NCBI RefSeq assembly: GCF_022429645.1
Contig: NZ_CP092480.1
Location: 3,866,134 to 3,930,133 of the forward strand
DNA length: 64,000 nucleotides
Origin: Lutibacter sp. A80
GTDB lineage: Bacteria > Bacteroidota > Bacteroidia > Flavobacteriales > Flavobacteriaceae
Direction: 5' to 3'
The translations under genes and the position numbers were made by a program. Position 1 is the first letter of the stretch. Every line of letters begins with the position of its first letter. A model generated the notes under the pieces. It was not told where the DNA came from. It searched no databases and saw only the letters and a program-made list of their open reading frames with translations. Below, piece by piece: positions 37,264-45,057 of this stretch.

Positions 37264-37363
37264 AAAGTAAGGTTTTCCCTTACTTTAGTAAAATTAAACC
37301 ATAAACTTGTGTATTTCAGTAAAATAAACTTGTTTTATTTTGACAAGTATTTTTTTTTTTTTT
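37264..37363 (+). ncRNA. hairpin pair with T14 run, possible small RNA end
   Basis: AAAGTAAGG (37264-37272) and CCTTACTTT (37278-37286) make a perfect 9-bp hairpin. ACTTGT/ACAAGT (37328-37333, 37343-37348) then precedes TA and 14 T, the form of an intrinsic terminator. No gene ends between this and the terminator at 37161, so the second terminator would close an unannotated plus-strand transcript. On the minus strand the 9-bp hairpin is also followed by a T-rich tract. No promoter was identified, so this is tentative. Confidence 0.25.
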
Positions 37364-37472
37364 AAAATTTAACTTGAAAAAGAGTTAAAAGTTGTACTAT
37401 GAAACATGCAAAACCAATAAAATTCTCATTTAAATTTTTTATTTCATTCAATACAGAAATTCCATTTTTATT

Positions 37473-37498
37473 GTCATTCCTGCGAAAGCAGGAATCTC
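37473..37498. repeat. REP-like palindrome with GAAA loop
   Basis: ATTCCTGC (37476-37483), GAAA, GCAGGAAT (37488-37495) is a perfect 8-bp stem with a tetraloop, flanked by GTC and CTCATC. The form, GTC-palindrome-CTCA, recurs in Bacteroidetes genomes as a dispersed REP-like element. The nearest variants here are at 37025 and around menE. Confidence 0.7.
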
Positions 37499-37523
37499 AT
37501 CCTTATTATCTAAACAGAAAAAT

Positions 37524-37680
37524 CCTCTGTTTGCAAAATTTTAAGAACACAATACGCGAATAAAATGTTTAACCTAAAACCAACTAACTATGACATAGCT
37601 AATTAATACAAACAGAGGAAGTAAAACGAAAGTAATACTCCTCGCAGACATAACAAAATATTAAAGCGCAATTATGCGCT
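37524..37680. repeat. gene-free structured region: long-range inverted repeat and hairpin
   Basis: CCTCTGTTTG at 37524-37533 is repeated inverted as CAAACAGAGG at 37609-37618, with 75 nt between that include the near-palindrome TAACTATGACATAGCTA. AGCGCA-ATTA-TGCGCT (37665-37680) is a perfect 6-bp hairpin just before the broken small gene. No coding frame is visible here. It could be the structured 5' leader of that gene or a remnant of a mobile repeat. Confidence 0.4.
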
Positions 37681-37746
37681 ATTAACTAATTAAAATTTAT
37701 TAAAATGAACTTTTCAAAGAAAAATCACGAATACAAAATTATAAAT

Positions 37747-37961
37747 ATGAAAAGAGTGAGTAAAAAATAATTTTAAGTATAGTATTTGTATTTGCAATTA
37801 GTCCACTAACTCAAGTTAGTGCTGCTGAAAATAAGCAAGCTAATTGTGGTGCAGATGCATTTGAACTACAGACATTTCTAGAAGCAGAAGGTTATGATAT
37901 GGAATTTGCAAATGAGATGGCAAATGATTGGTATGAAGCTTGTCTTTATGTAACAGGATAA
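37747..37961 (+). pseudogene. small secreted Cys-containing protein, frameshifted at an A6 tract
   Basis: From the ATG at 37747 the frame reads MKRVSKK and stops at 37768-37770 after six A (37762-37767). One extra A would join it to an open frame encoding ILSIVFVFAISPLTQVSA, a good signal peptide, and a mature part of about 45 residues, AENKQANCGADAFELQ...EMANDWYEACLYVTG, ending at 37961. The mature peptide is acidic with two Cys. An in-frame ATG at 37705 would add 14 residues. I do not recognise the family. Either a true mutation, a slippage-controlled gene or a sequencing error. The GLPGLI gene follows 67 nt later. Confidence 0.6.
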
Positions 37962-38028
37962 TATAGTATAAAGAGGTGAGGAACTACTATTTCTCATCTC
38001 TTTAGTAAAAGAATTAAAAATAAAAAGT

Positions 38029-38787
38029 ATGAAAAATAAATTAAATTTAACGCTAATATTTTTTCTTTTATTTAGTTTTATTTCACTAACAGCACAAGTT
38101 TCAAGTGGAGAAGTTAGTTATAAGCAAAAGATTATTGAAAATTTATTTGATTCAATTGCAATAAAAAAAATAGATACAAAATTCAGGAGTCAATTAGACT
38201 TTGTTAATAAAAGTCTAAGAACGCATTCTGATAATTTTGAATTTATATTGAAATTTAATAGAGCAGAATCAATTTATAAATTAGTTAAAAAAATGAATAA
38301 TGATAAAGATAGAGGTTATAAAATTGCTGCAAAATATTCTAGAATAGATGATGTATATTATAAAAATATCCAAAGCGGTGAAAAACTTGTTCAAAAAGAG
38401 TCTTTTGGAGAATTATTTATAATTAAATATGATTTAAATAATATTAAATGGAAACTCATTAATAAAACTAAAACAATTAAAAATTATGAATGCTTTATGG
38501 CAACTACAACGAAAATCGTGAAGAACAGTAAAGGGGTCTTTGAAAAACCTGTTATAGCATGGTATTCACCCGATATTCCTTTAAATTATGGACCAAAAGG
38601 ATATGGAGGTTTGCCTGGTTTAATTTTAGAGCTGCATGAGGATAAGTTGATGTATTATGTAACTAAAATTAAGTTAAACCCTATAGGTACAATTGAAATA
38701 ATTAAGCCAGAAAAAGGGAAAACCCTTACAGAAAACGAATTTGAACTAAAAATAAAAGAGATGTCTAGTGGTTTTTGGAGAGATTAA
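38029..38787 (+). CDS. GLPGLI family protein
   Basis: 252 residues with a signal peptide (LIFFLLFSFISLTAQ). VSSGEVSYKQKI begins the mature beta-rich domain, and GPKGYGGLPGLILELHED carries the name-giving GLPGLI motif. This Bacteroidetes family has no proven function and often sits beside large CarboxypepD_reg outer-membrane barrel proteins, as here. The C-terminus KGKTLTENEFELKIKEMSSGFW is also conserved in outline. Confidence 0.85.
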   Translation: MKNKLNLTLIFFLLFSFISLTAQVSSGEVSYKQKIIENLFDSIAIKKIDTKFRSQLDFVNKSLRTHSDNFEFILKFNRAESIYKLVKKMNNDKDRGYKIAAKYSRIDDVYYKNIQSGEKLVQKESFGELFIIKYDLNNIKWKLINKTKTIKNYECFMATTTKIVKNSKGVFEKPVIAWYSPDIPLNYGPKGYGGLPGLILELHEDKLMYYVTKIKLNPIGTIEIIKPEKGKTLTENEFELKIKEMSSGFWRD

Positions 38788-38864
38788 AAGTAATACTATA
38801 ACCTTGAATAAATTGGTAAATTTATTAAGTAGACTTAAAAAAGATTTTAATTAAATAAAAAACT

Positions 38865-39080
38865 ATGAAAAAAACATCGATTTTTATTTTTCTATTATTT
38901 TCTGTTTTAATTCACTCTCAGCAAAAATATAGTGGGGAAGTATTCTATAATATTAGTTTAAAAACAAAAAAATCCAAAAAATCTGATGTTATAAAAGAGC
39001 CGACTAGAGGTGAAAAGATAAGTGAAAAAGAGTACAAAAAACTACTTGAAAATTATTTTCCAGACTTTAATAAAAACTAG
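38865..39080 (+). pseudogene. internally deleted GLPGLI-family remnant
   Basis: 71 residues. The first part (signal peptide to HSQ, then KYSGEVFYNISLKTKK) matches the start of a GLPGLI protein, compare SSGEVSYKQKI in the upstream gene. The last part (TRGEKISEKEYKKLLENY) matches a GLPGLI C-terminus, compare KGKTLTENEFELKIKEM. The middle 180 or so residues with the GLPGLI motif are missing without loss of frame. Its stop is one base before the ATG of the barrel gene, so it could still serve translational coupling. Confidence 0.6.
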
Positions 39081-39081
39081 A

Positions 39082-41745
39082 ATGCCTCAAAAAAAGGTTT
39101 TATCATTTACATTATTTTTTATAATTGGTATTTGTATTACAAACGCCCAAACCATTACTCTTAAAGGTAGCGTAAAAGACAGCTTGCAAAACCCATTAAG
39201 TTATGCTAACGTACTAGCAAAACCAGCAGATGTTTCTAAAAATTTACAGTTTAGTATTACGGACAATGATGGTTTGTATAAATTAGAACTCTCAAAAAAT
39301 GAAGTTTATACTATTTCTGTAAGTTATATGGGTTTTAAAATGGCTAGTTTTAAGTTTACAGCAACAGAAAATACGCAACAACATATTGTTTTAAAAGATG
39401 CACCAAACGAATTGCAAGAAGTTGTAATTGAAATACCTGTAACCGTTAAAGAAGATACTATAACCTACAATACAAATAAATTTGTAACAGGCGAAGAACG
39501 TAAACTAAAAAATGTACTTAAAAAATTGCCAGGTGTTGAAGTTGATAAAAATGGAGGTGTAACAGTACAAGGTAAAAAAGTAACTACCTTATTGGTAGAA
39601 GGTAAAAAGTTTTTTGGTGGTGGTTCTAAATTAGCGGTTGAAAACATCCCTGCAAATGCCATTGATAAAATACAAGTTATAGACAATTATAACGAAATTG
39701 CTTTTTTAAAAAATGTATCAGATACAGACGAAATGGCAATGAATATTTTGCTGAAAGAAGATAAAAAACAATTTGCCTTTGGAGATATTGAAGCTGGAAA
39801 AGGTACTAAAGATTTTTACAGGACGCACGCTAATTTGTTTTATTACAGCCCAAAAACAAATGTAAATTTTATAGGAAATTTAAACAATACTGGCGAAAAA
39901 ACTTTTACGTTTAGAGATTATATGAGTTTTCAAGGAGGTATTAGTGCCGCTTTAAAAGGAGATGGTTCCATTTACAATGTTTCAGCAAGTGATTTTGCTA
40001 ACTTTATGGAAACACAAGATTTGGTAACTAGCTCCAACAAATTTGGAGCTTTAAATATTACTAATGTTGTAAATAGTAAATTAGATATTTCTGGCTATGC
40101 AATTTTTTCACATTCAAAAAATAAAACGTTAACAGAAAATATAAATCAATATACTGCATTTACTGAAGAAAAAGAAAACACTTCAAACAGTAGAAATATT
40201 TTAGGGATTGGGAAATTTAATATAGAATATGCACCTACTAGAAACCAACAATGGTATTTTAAAACGCAATTTAAAAAAACCGATAATTTAAAAAGTAATA
40301 ATATTCTTTCACGTATTGAAAATGAAGACAGATCTATATTTTCAGAAAATAATGCGGAAGCAATTTACTTAAATCAGAATATAGAATGGCATCAAAAAAT
40401 GTCGAATAAACATACGTTTTCTTTTGCTGCAGATGTTACTTTCGATAAAAATAACCCAAGCACACTTTGGGGAACAAACAATGCTATTTTACAAGGTTTA
40501 ATTCCTGTTGAGGAGTCAGGAAATTATAGTATAAATCAACATAAAGAAATACAAAACACTACAATACATAGTGTTTTTAAACATTATTGGGTGTTAAATA
40601 ATTTTAACCATATTTATACAACTTTAGGTAATAAATATAGCAACGAAGCCTTTTTTACAAAAGATAGTCAGAAATTGCAAGATGGAACTACAAATAATTT
40701 TGCTTCCGCAGGTTTTGGAAACGATTTAGACTACAGGTTAAACGATTTATTTTTAGGCGTTCATTATAAATTTAAAACAGGTATTTTTGAATTAAAACAA
40801 GGTGCTTTTTTGCATAATTATAATTGGAATTTAAAGCAGCAGCAAACTAAAAAAAGTAATAAAATAGTAATGTTACCAGATTTTTCAGCAGAAATTAAGT
40901 TTAGTAATTCCAAAAAAATAAAAATAAATTATCAGTTAAAAAGTGCTTTTTCAGATGCTTCAAAATTGGCAAATCGGTTTTATTTACAGTCGTATAATTC
41001 GGTGTACAAAGGAAACGAACATTTAGAGAATGAGTTGTATCATACTGCAAGAATGTATTACAGCCGTTTTAGTTTGTACCGAGGTTTAATGTTGTTTGGA
41101 GGAATAAATTATACTAAAAAAGTTAAAGGACTTCAAAATGCAGTTCAATTTGAAGATACGGATCAATTTGTTTCTCCAATTTTGGTGAGCAATGCCTCAG
41201 AAAACTGGAGTTTTAATTTAAATATTGATAAAAAAATAAAGAAATTAAAATACGGGCTTAATACAAGAGTGTTAACTTCAACTTATCTTCAAAACATAAA
41301 TGAGGCTTTTGTTACCAATAAAAGTAACAATTATAGTTACACACTTTCAGTAAAAACGTTGTTTGATAAATTTCCAACAATTGAAGTAGGTTTTGAACAA
41401 AGTATTGGTAATTATACTTCTAGTAATTCAACTTCAAAATTTATTACGAACCAACCATACTTAAATATTGATTACGACTTTTTAGAAGGATTTATTTTTT
41501 CTTTTGAATATGAAAATTACAATTACGAAAACAAAACATTTAATCAAAAAAACACCTATCAAATAGCAAATTCTACACTTTCTTATAAAAATGAAGACAG
41601 TGCTTGGAGTTTTAAACTAGATGCTCAAAATTTATTTAATGTAAAATACAAGCAGCAAAACAGTTTTTCTTCGTATATAATTTCAGATTCTAAAACCTAT
41701 ATTTTACCAAGAATTGTAATGTTTTCTATTGGTTATAATTTGTAA
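39082..41745 (+). CDS. outer-membrane beta-barrel protein (TonB-receptor-like) with CarboxypepD_reg domain
   Basis: 887 residues from the ATG at 39082; a frame extension to 39022 overlaps the GLPGLI remnant and lacks a signal peptide. Order: signal peptide (LFFIIGICITNAQ), CarboxypepD_reg-like domain (LKGSVKDSLQNPLSYANVL), a short plug-like region (LKNVLKKLPGVEVDKNGGVTVQGKKVTTLLVEGK), then a long barrel. This is the outer-membrane beta-barrel family that pairs with GLPGLI proteins. Its cargo is unknown and a role in protein or peptide movement is only a guess. Confidence 0.85.
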   Translation: MPQKKVLSFTLFFIIGICITNAQTITLKGSVKDSLQNPLSYANVLAKPADVSKNLQFSITDNDGLYKLELSKNEVYTISVSYMGFKMASFKFTATENTQQHIVLKDAPNELQEVVIEIPVTVKEDTITYNTNKFVTGEERKLKNVLKKLPGVEVDKNGGVTVQGKKVTTLLVEGKKFFGGGSKLAVENIPANAIDKIQVIDNYNEIAFLKNVSDTDEMAMNILLKEDKKQFAFGDIEAGKGTKDFYRTHANLFYYSPKTNVNFIGNLNNTGEKTFTFRDYMSFQGGISAALKGDGSIYNVSASDFANFMETQDLVTSSNKFGALNITNVVNSKLDISGYAIFSHSKNKTLTENINQYTAFTEEKENTSNSRNILGIGKFNIEYAPTRNQQWYFKTQFKKTDNLKSNNILSRIENEDRSIFSENNAEAIYLNQNIEWHQKMSNKHTFSFAADVTFDKNNPSTLWGTNNAILQGLIPVEESGNYSINQHKEIQNTTIHSVFKHYWVLNNFNHIYTTLGNKYSNEAFFTKDSQKLQDGTTNNFASAGFGNDLDYRLNDLFLGVHYKFKTGIFELKQGAFLHNYNWNLKQQQTKKSNKIVMLPDFSAEIKFSNSKKIKINYQLKSAFSDASKLANRFYLQSYNSVYKGNEHLENELYHTARMYYSRFSLYRGLMLFGGINYTKKVKGLQNAVQFEDTDQFVSPILVSNASENWSFNLNIDKKIKKLKYGLNTRVLTSTYLQNINEAFVTNKSNNYSYTLSVKTLFDKFPTIEVGFEQSIGNYTSSNSTSKFITNQPYLNIDYDFLEGFIFSFEYENYNYENKTFNQKNTYQIANSTLSYKNEDSAWSFKLDAQNLFNVKYKQQNSFSSYIISDSKTYILPRIVMFSIGYNL

Positions 41746-41776
41746 TGAAATTTTTTAAAAATAGTTGTTTTTGTAA

Positions 41777-42157
41777 TTACTTTATAGCAATCACAGAAAT
41801 TTCTACGTTTACATATTTGGGTAAATTTGCAACTTCCACAGTTTCGCGTGCTGGAGCTGTTTCTGAGTTAAAATAACTTCCATAAACTTCATTTATTTCA
41901 GTGAAATTTTTCATATCAGAAATAAAAATTGAAGTTTTTATAACATTTTCAAAAGTCATTTCAGCAGCTTCTAAAACAGCTTTTATGTTTTCCATAACTT
42001 GCGTAGTTTCTTTTTGTATAGAGTCTAAAACTAATTCACCAGTTTGTGGGTTTAAAGCTATTTGACCTGAAGTGTATAAGGTATTTCCTGTTAAAATTGC
42101 TTGGTTATATGGACCTATTGGTGCAGGAGCATTTGGTGTGTTAATTATTTTTTTCAT
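41777..42157 (-). CDS. RidA family enamine/imine deaminase
   Basis: 126 residues. APAPIGPYNQAILTGNTLYTSGQIAL and the C-terminal ARETVEVANLPKYVNVEISVIA with the substrate-binding Arg are the RidA signature. It hydrolyses reactive enamines such as 2-aminoacrylate released by PLP enzymes. The LptD-like gene lies 51 nt upstream on the same strand, so both may be co-transcribed. Convergent with the barrel gene, with 31 nt between stops. Confidence 0.93.
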   Translation of the reverse strand: MKKIINTPNAPAPIGPYNQAILTGNTLYTSGQIALNPQTGELVLDSIQKETTQVMENIKAVLEAAEMTFENVIKTSIFISDMKNFTEINEVYGSYFNSETAPARETVEVANLPKYVNVEISVIAIK

Positions 42158-42208
42158 ATCTATATTTTTAAACGTTTACAGATTAATTATTTGTAAATTA
42201 TTATTCTA

Positions 42209-44896
42209 CTAAAATAACGCTTTGTCTGGTGTTTGTCTTTTATCGTATTTTAAGTCGCTTAACATAGAAGATTTTACACCAATAAAAAAGTAGTAGGTTT
42301 GTCGATCTCCAAACGGAACCCAGTTAAAATTAAGTTTCCAACTATCTAAATCTCTAGAAAAACGAAGTTGTGTGTAGGTAAATCCTTGATTTTTAAAATC
42401 GTAACCAGAGGAGAATCCGACACCCCATTTAGGTGTTAATTCTATGTCACCTGAAAACATTAGTGAGTTAGAAGAGATTTCTTTTTGTCTAGTTGCATTA
42501 GAATAATTTAATGCATAAGCAAGTTTTAGGGTCCAAGGAATTTTAGATCCGTATAGTTCAGCTTCTTTGGTAGAAGAATTATTATTGTCTGTATTTGGTT
42601 GGTTTGTTGTTGTTAAGCTTTCTCCAAACACTCCGTCGGAATTATTTGCGGCCGCTTTTTCACTTTGTTTATTTTGTTCTGAGTCTCCTTTTTCTTTTTT
42701 ACTTTCTAAAGAATAATTTAAAGTAAGCCCAGCATTTGTTAATCTAAATAAACTACCTCCGTTATTGTAGTTAAACGTATTTATTTTATTTCCATTTATG
42801 TCTAAAGCATAAGGGTCTAATGTTGCATTTACATTTAATGTTAATTTATCTTTAAAAAGTTTAGTTCCAGCATTTACACCAACAGGACTCCATTTTAAAG
42901 AATCTGCAGCCATATTATAACTTGAAGAAAAGTTTAAATTATTTAATAGAGTAATTTTTTCTGCATCTCCTTCAGTGGAATCTTTTTTTCTTAGTTTAGC
43001 TTCTAAATTATTATTAAGTGTAAAGTTTAAGCTATTAGAAATTCCAGAACTTGGACCTCCATAAATACCGTTAGAAAAAGGAGAATATTCTAAAAATTCT
43101 TCAGGATTTGCAGCATTTTGCTGTACTTTTTCATAAAAAGTATCGCTAAAATCTGGTTTGTAACTATAAGAAATACTTGGTCTAACAACATGTCTTATAG
43201 CTTCAATATTTCCTTTTTTAAATTTAAACATACCATAAAAAGTTGTTCCTAAAGAAACCGAAGCAGAATAATCATTAAATCTACTAAAGCTACTTATAGT
43301 GTCCGTAACCACAGCGTCTTGAACATCGTCAAATGTTTTGCTTATCCTATCAAAATACCAAACATCTTTATACGTTATGCTAGGCGAAATAGTGAAATAT
43401 TTTAACGCCTTCATATTGGTATTCATTGTAAGATTATGTTGAAAACCTGACTTTGAGTCGTCAAACATTTGTTTTTTAAAGAAAAATTCGTCGGTAGTTG
43501 TAATTCTATTATCACCTTTCAAAGAATAGGTTAACCCTATTTTTTGTATGGCATTGTTTTTTGCACCATTTTTACCTGTAAACGGATAAATTCTATCCAT
43601 ATTTAATTGCAAAGAAGGCAATGTCATTGTAATTTCCTCTGTATTTGTGTTTTGAGAATGTGTCATAGATAAAGACACATTAAACGGTGCACCTACAAAG
43701 TTTTTATAATAAGATATAGAAGAACTTAAATTGTTATTTAAAAAGGCGTTTGTATTGTATTCATTATTAGATTGTTTAAAATATTGACTACTACCCATAT
43801 TTACAGAAGCTGAAAACCGTGAGTTCGGACTTGCTTTTGAATCTTGAGAGTGGCTCCATCTAATATTATAATTTGTTGCTTTAGAATAATCATCAAAGCC
43901 TTTTAAACTGTTTATTAAATTTTCATATTGGAAATTAAAATTTCCAGAATATTTATAGCGTTTAGCATAACTAGATTCTGCACGCATTCCCCAACTTCCA
44001 TTGGTATAGATATCTCCTAAAAGCGCCAAATCAAAATTATCGTTTATAACAAAATAATATCCACCATTTTGTAAAAAATAACCTTGTGTATTGTTTTCAC
44101 CCCAAGTTGGCATTAAAAAACCAGAAGTTCTTCCTTTAGTTAATGGAATGTATGCAAAAGGCAATACTACGGGTGTTGGTACATCTGCTAAAACCAGTTG
44201 TGCTGTGCTTGCAACTAGTTTTTTGTCTTGAATAAATTTAGCTTTTTTAATTTTTATATAATAATCCGGATTTTCTTTATCGGATGTTGTAAGTTTTATA
44301 TTTTCAATAAATACAACAGAATCATTATGTTTTTTACTTACTTCTCCTAAAATAATAACACCTTGTTGTTCTGTTTTTAAATTCCAGATTTTAGCTTTTT
44401 CACTTTTAAAATTAAAAATAATAGTGTCTTGTGTAGATTCTTGTCCACCTTGTTTAAAAACAGGAAGTTGAGAATATACCCCAACACTATCTTTAATTCC
44501 TTTAGCGGTTACAGAGCTTGTATTGTTATCAATTTCAATATAGCCAGCGTTTAGTTCAATATCGCCATATTTAATATATGCATTGTCATATAAAATAATT
44601 TTATTGTTTAATACATCTTGTTTTATTAAACTATCTGCACTATGATCTATAATATTTTCAAGTAATTCAACAGGTTTTTTAATAGAATCTTTAGCTTTTA
44701 AAGCAACAGAATCTAATTGTTTACTGTTTAATAAAGTGTCAGTTGCTTTTAAATTTAATAAAGTGTCTTTTTTTATTACTGGTATGGTATCAGAAGAACT
44801 CAGTTTATTTTCTTGAGAATAAACAGCTGTATTGATAGAGCTTATTGCAATTATCAATACTAATAAAAAATAAAATTTGTTTATATTCGTTTTAAT
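42209..44896 (-). CDS. LptD-like LPS transport/assembly outer-membrane protein
   Basis: About 895 residues if it starts at the ATT (44894-44896). This gives a normal signal peptide: KTNINKFYFLLVLIIAISS to about VYSQ. The only standard start, TTG at 44857, would remove the basic n-region and part of the hydrophobic core; an in-frame stop is two codons before the ATT. The body has an OstA-like N-terminal domain (AYIKYGDIELNAGYIEIDNN) and a large LptD barrel (PFAYIPLTKGRTSGFLMPTWG). It would insert lipopolysaccharide in the outer leaflet. Followed by ridA and divergent from the amidase gene. Confidence 0.82.
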   Translation of the reverse strand: MKTNINKFYFLLVLIIAISSINTAVYSQENKLSSSDTIPVIKKDTLLNLKATDTLLNSKQLDSVALKAKDSIKKPVELLENIIDHSADSLIKQDVLNNKIILYDNAYIKYGDIELNAGYIEIDNNTSSVTAKGIKDSVGVYSQLPVFKQGGQESTQDTIIFNFKSEKAKIWNLKTEQQGVIILGEVSKKHNDSVVFIENIKLTTSDKENPDYYIKIKKAKFIQDKKLVASTAQLVLADVPTPVVLPFAYIPLTKGRTSGFLMPTWGENNTQGYFLQNGGYYFVINDNFDLALLGDIYTNGSWGMRAESSYAKRYKYSGNFNFQYENLINSLKGFDDYSKATNYNIRWSHSQDSKASPNSRFSASVNMGSSQYFKQSNNEYNTNAFLNNNLSSSISYYKNFVGAPFNVSLSMTHSQNTNTEEITMTLPSLQLNMDRIYPFTGKNGAKNNAIQKIGLTYSLKGDNRITTTDEFFFKKQMFDDSKSGFQHNLTMNTNMKALKYFTISPSITYKDVWYFDRISKTFDDVQDAVVTDTISSFSRFNDYSASVSLGTTFYGMFKFKKGNIEAIRHVVRPSISYSYKPDFSDTFYEKVQQNAANPEEFLEYSPFSNGIYGGPSSGISNSLNFTLNNNLEAKLRKKDSTEGDAEKITLLNNLNFSSSYNMAADSLKWSPVGVNAGTKLFKDKLTLNVNATLDPYALDINGNKINTFNYNNGGSLFRLTNAGLTLNYSLESKKEKGDSEQNKQSEKAAANNSDGVFGESLTTTNQPNTDNNNSSTKEAELYGSKIPWTLKLAYALNYSNATRQKEISSNSLMFSGDIELTPKWGVGFSSGYDFKNQGFTYTQLRFSRDLDSWKLNFNWVPFGDRQTYYFFIGVKSSMLSDLKYDKRQTPDKALF

Positions 44897-45057
44897 AACT
44901 TATTATTTTTGTAATAATACTATTTAAATTGGGTTGGTAGCTTAAGTTTTTTTAATTTAGCTTTTAGGCTTTCAACACATTTTTTTAATGTTTGTAAATG
45001 TATGGCTCAATAATTGTATCACCAAATAACAGTTGCCAAAAATAATTAAAATTATTG

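Noticed and set aside
37476..37495. Possible intrinsic terminator at the GCAGGAAT palindrome
   Set aside because: No T-run on either strand follows the stem; the flanks match a dispersed repeat instead.
39022..39081. N-terminal extension of the outer-membrane barrel gene
   Set aside because: It overlaps the GLPGLI relic in another frame and puts 20 polar residues before a normal signal peptide.
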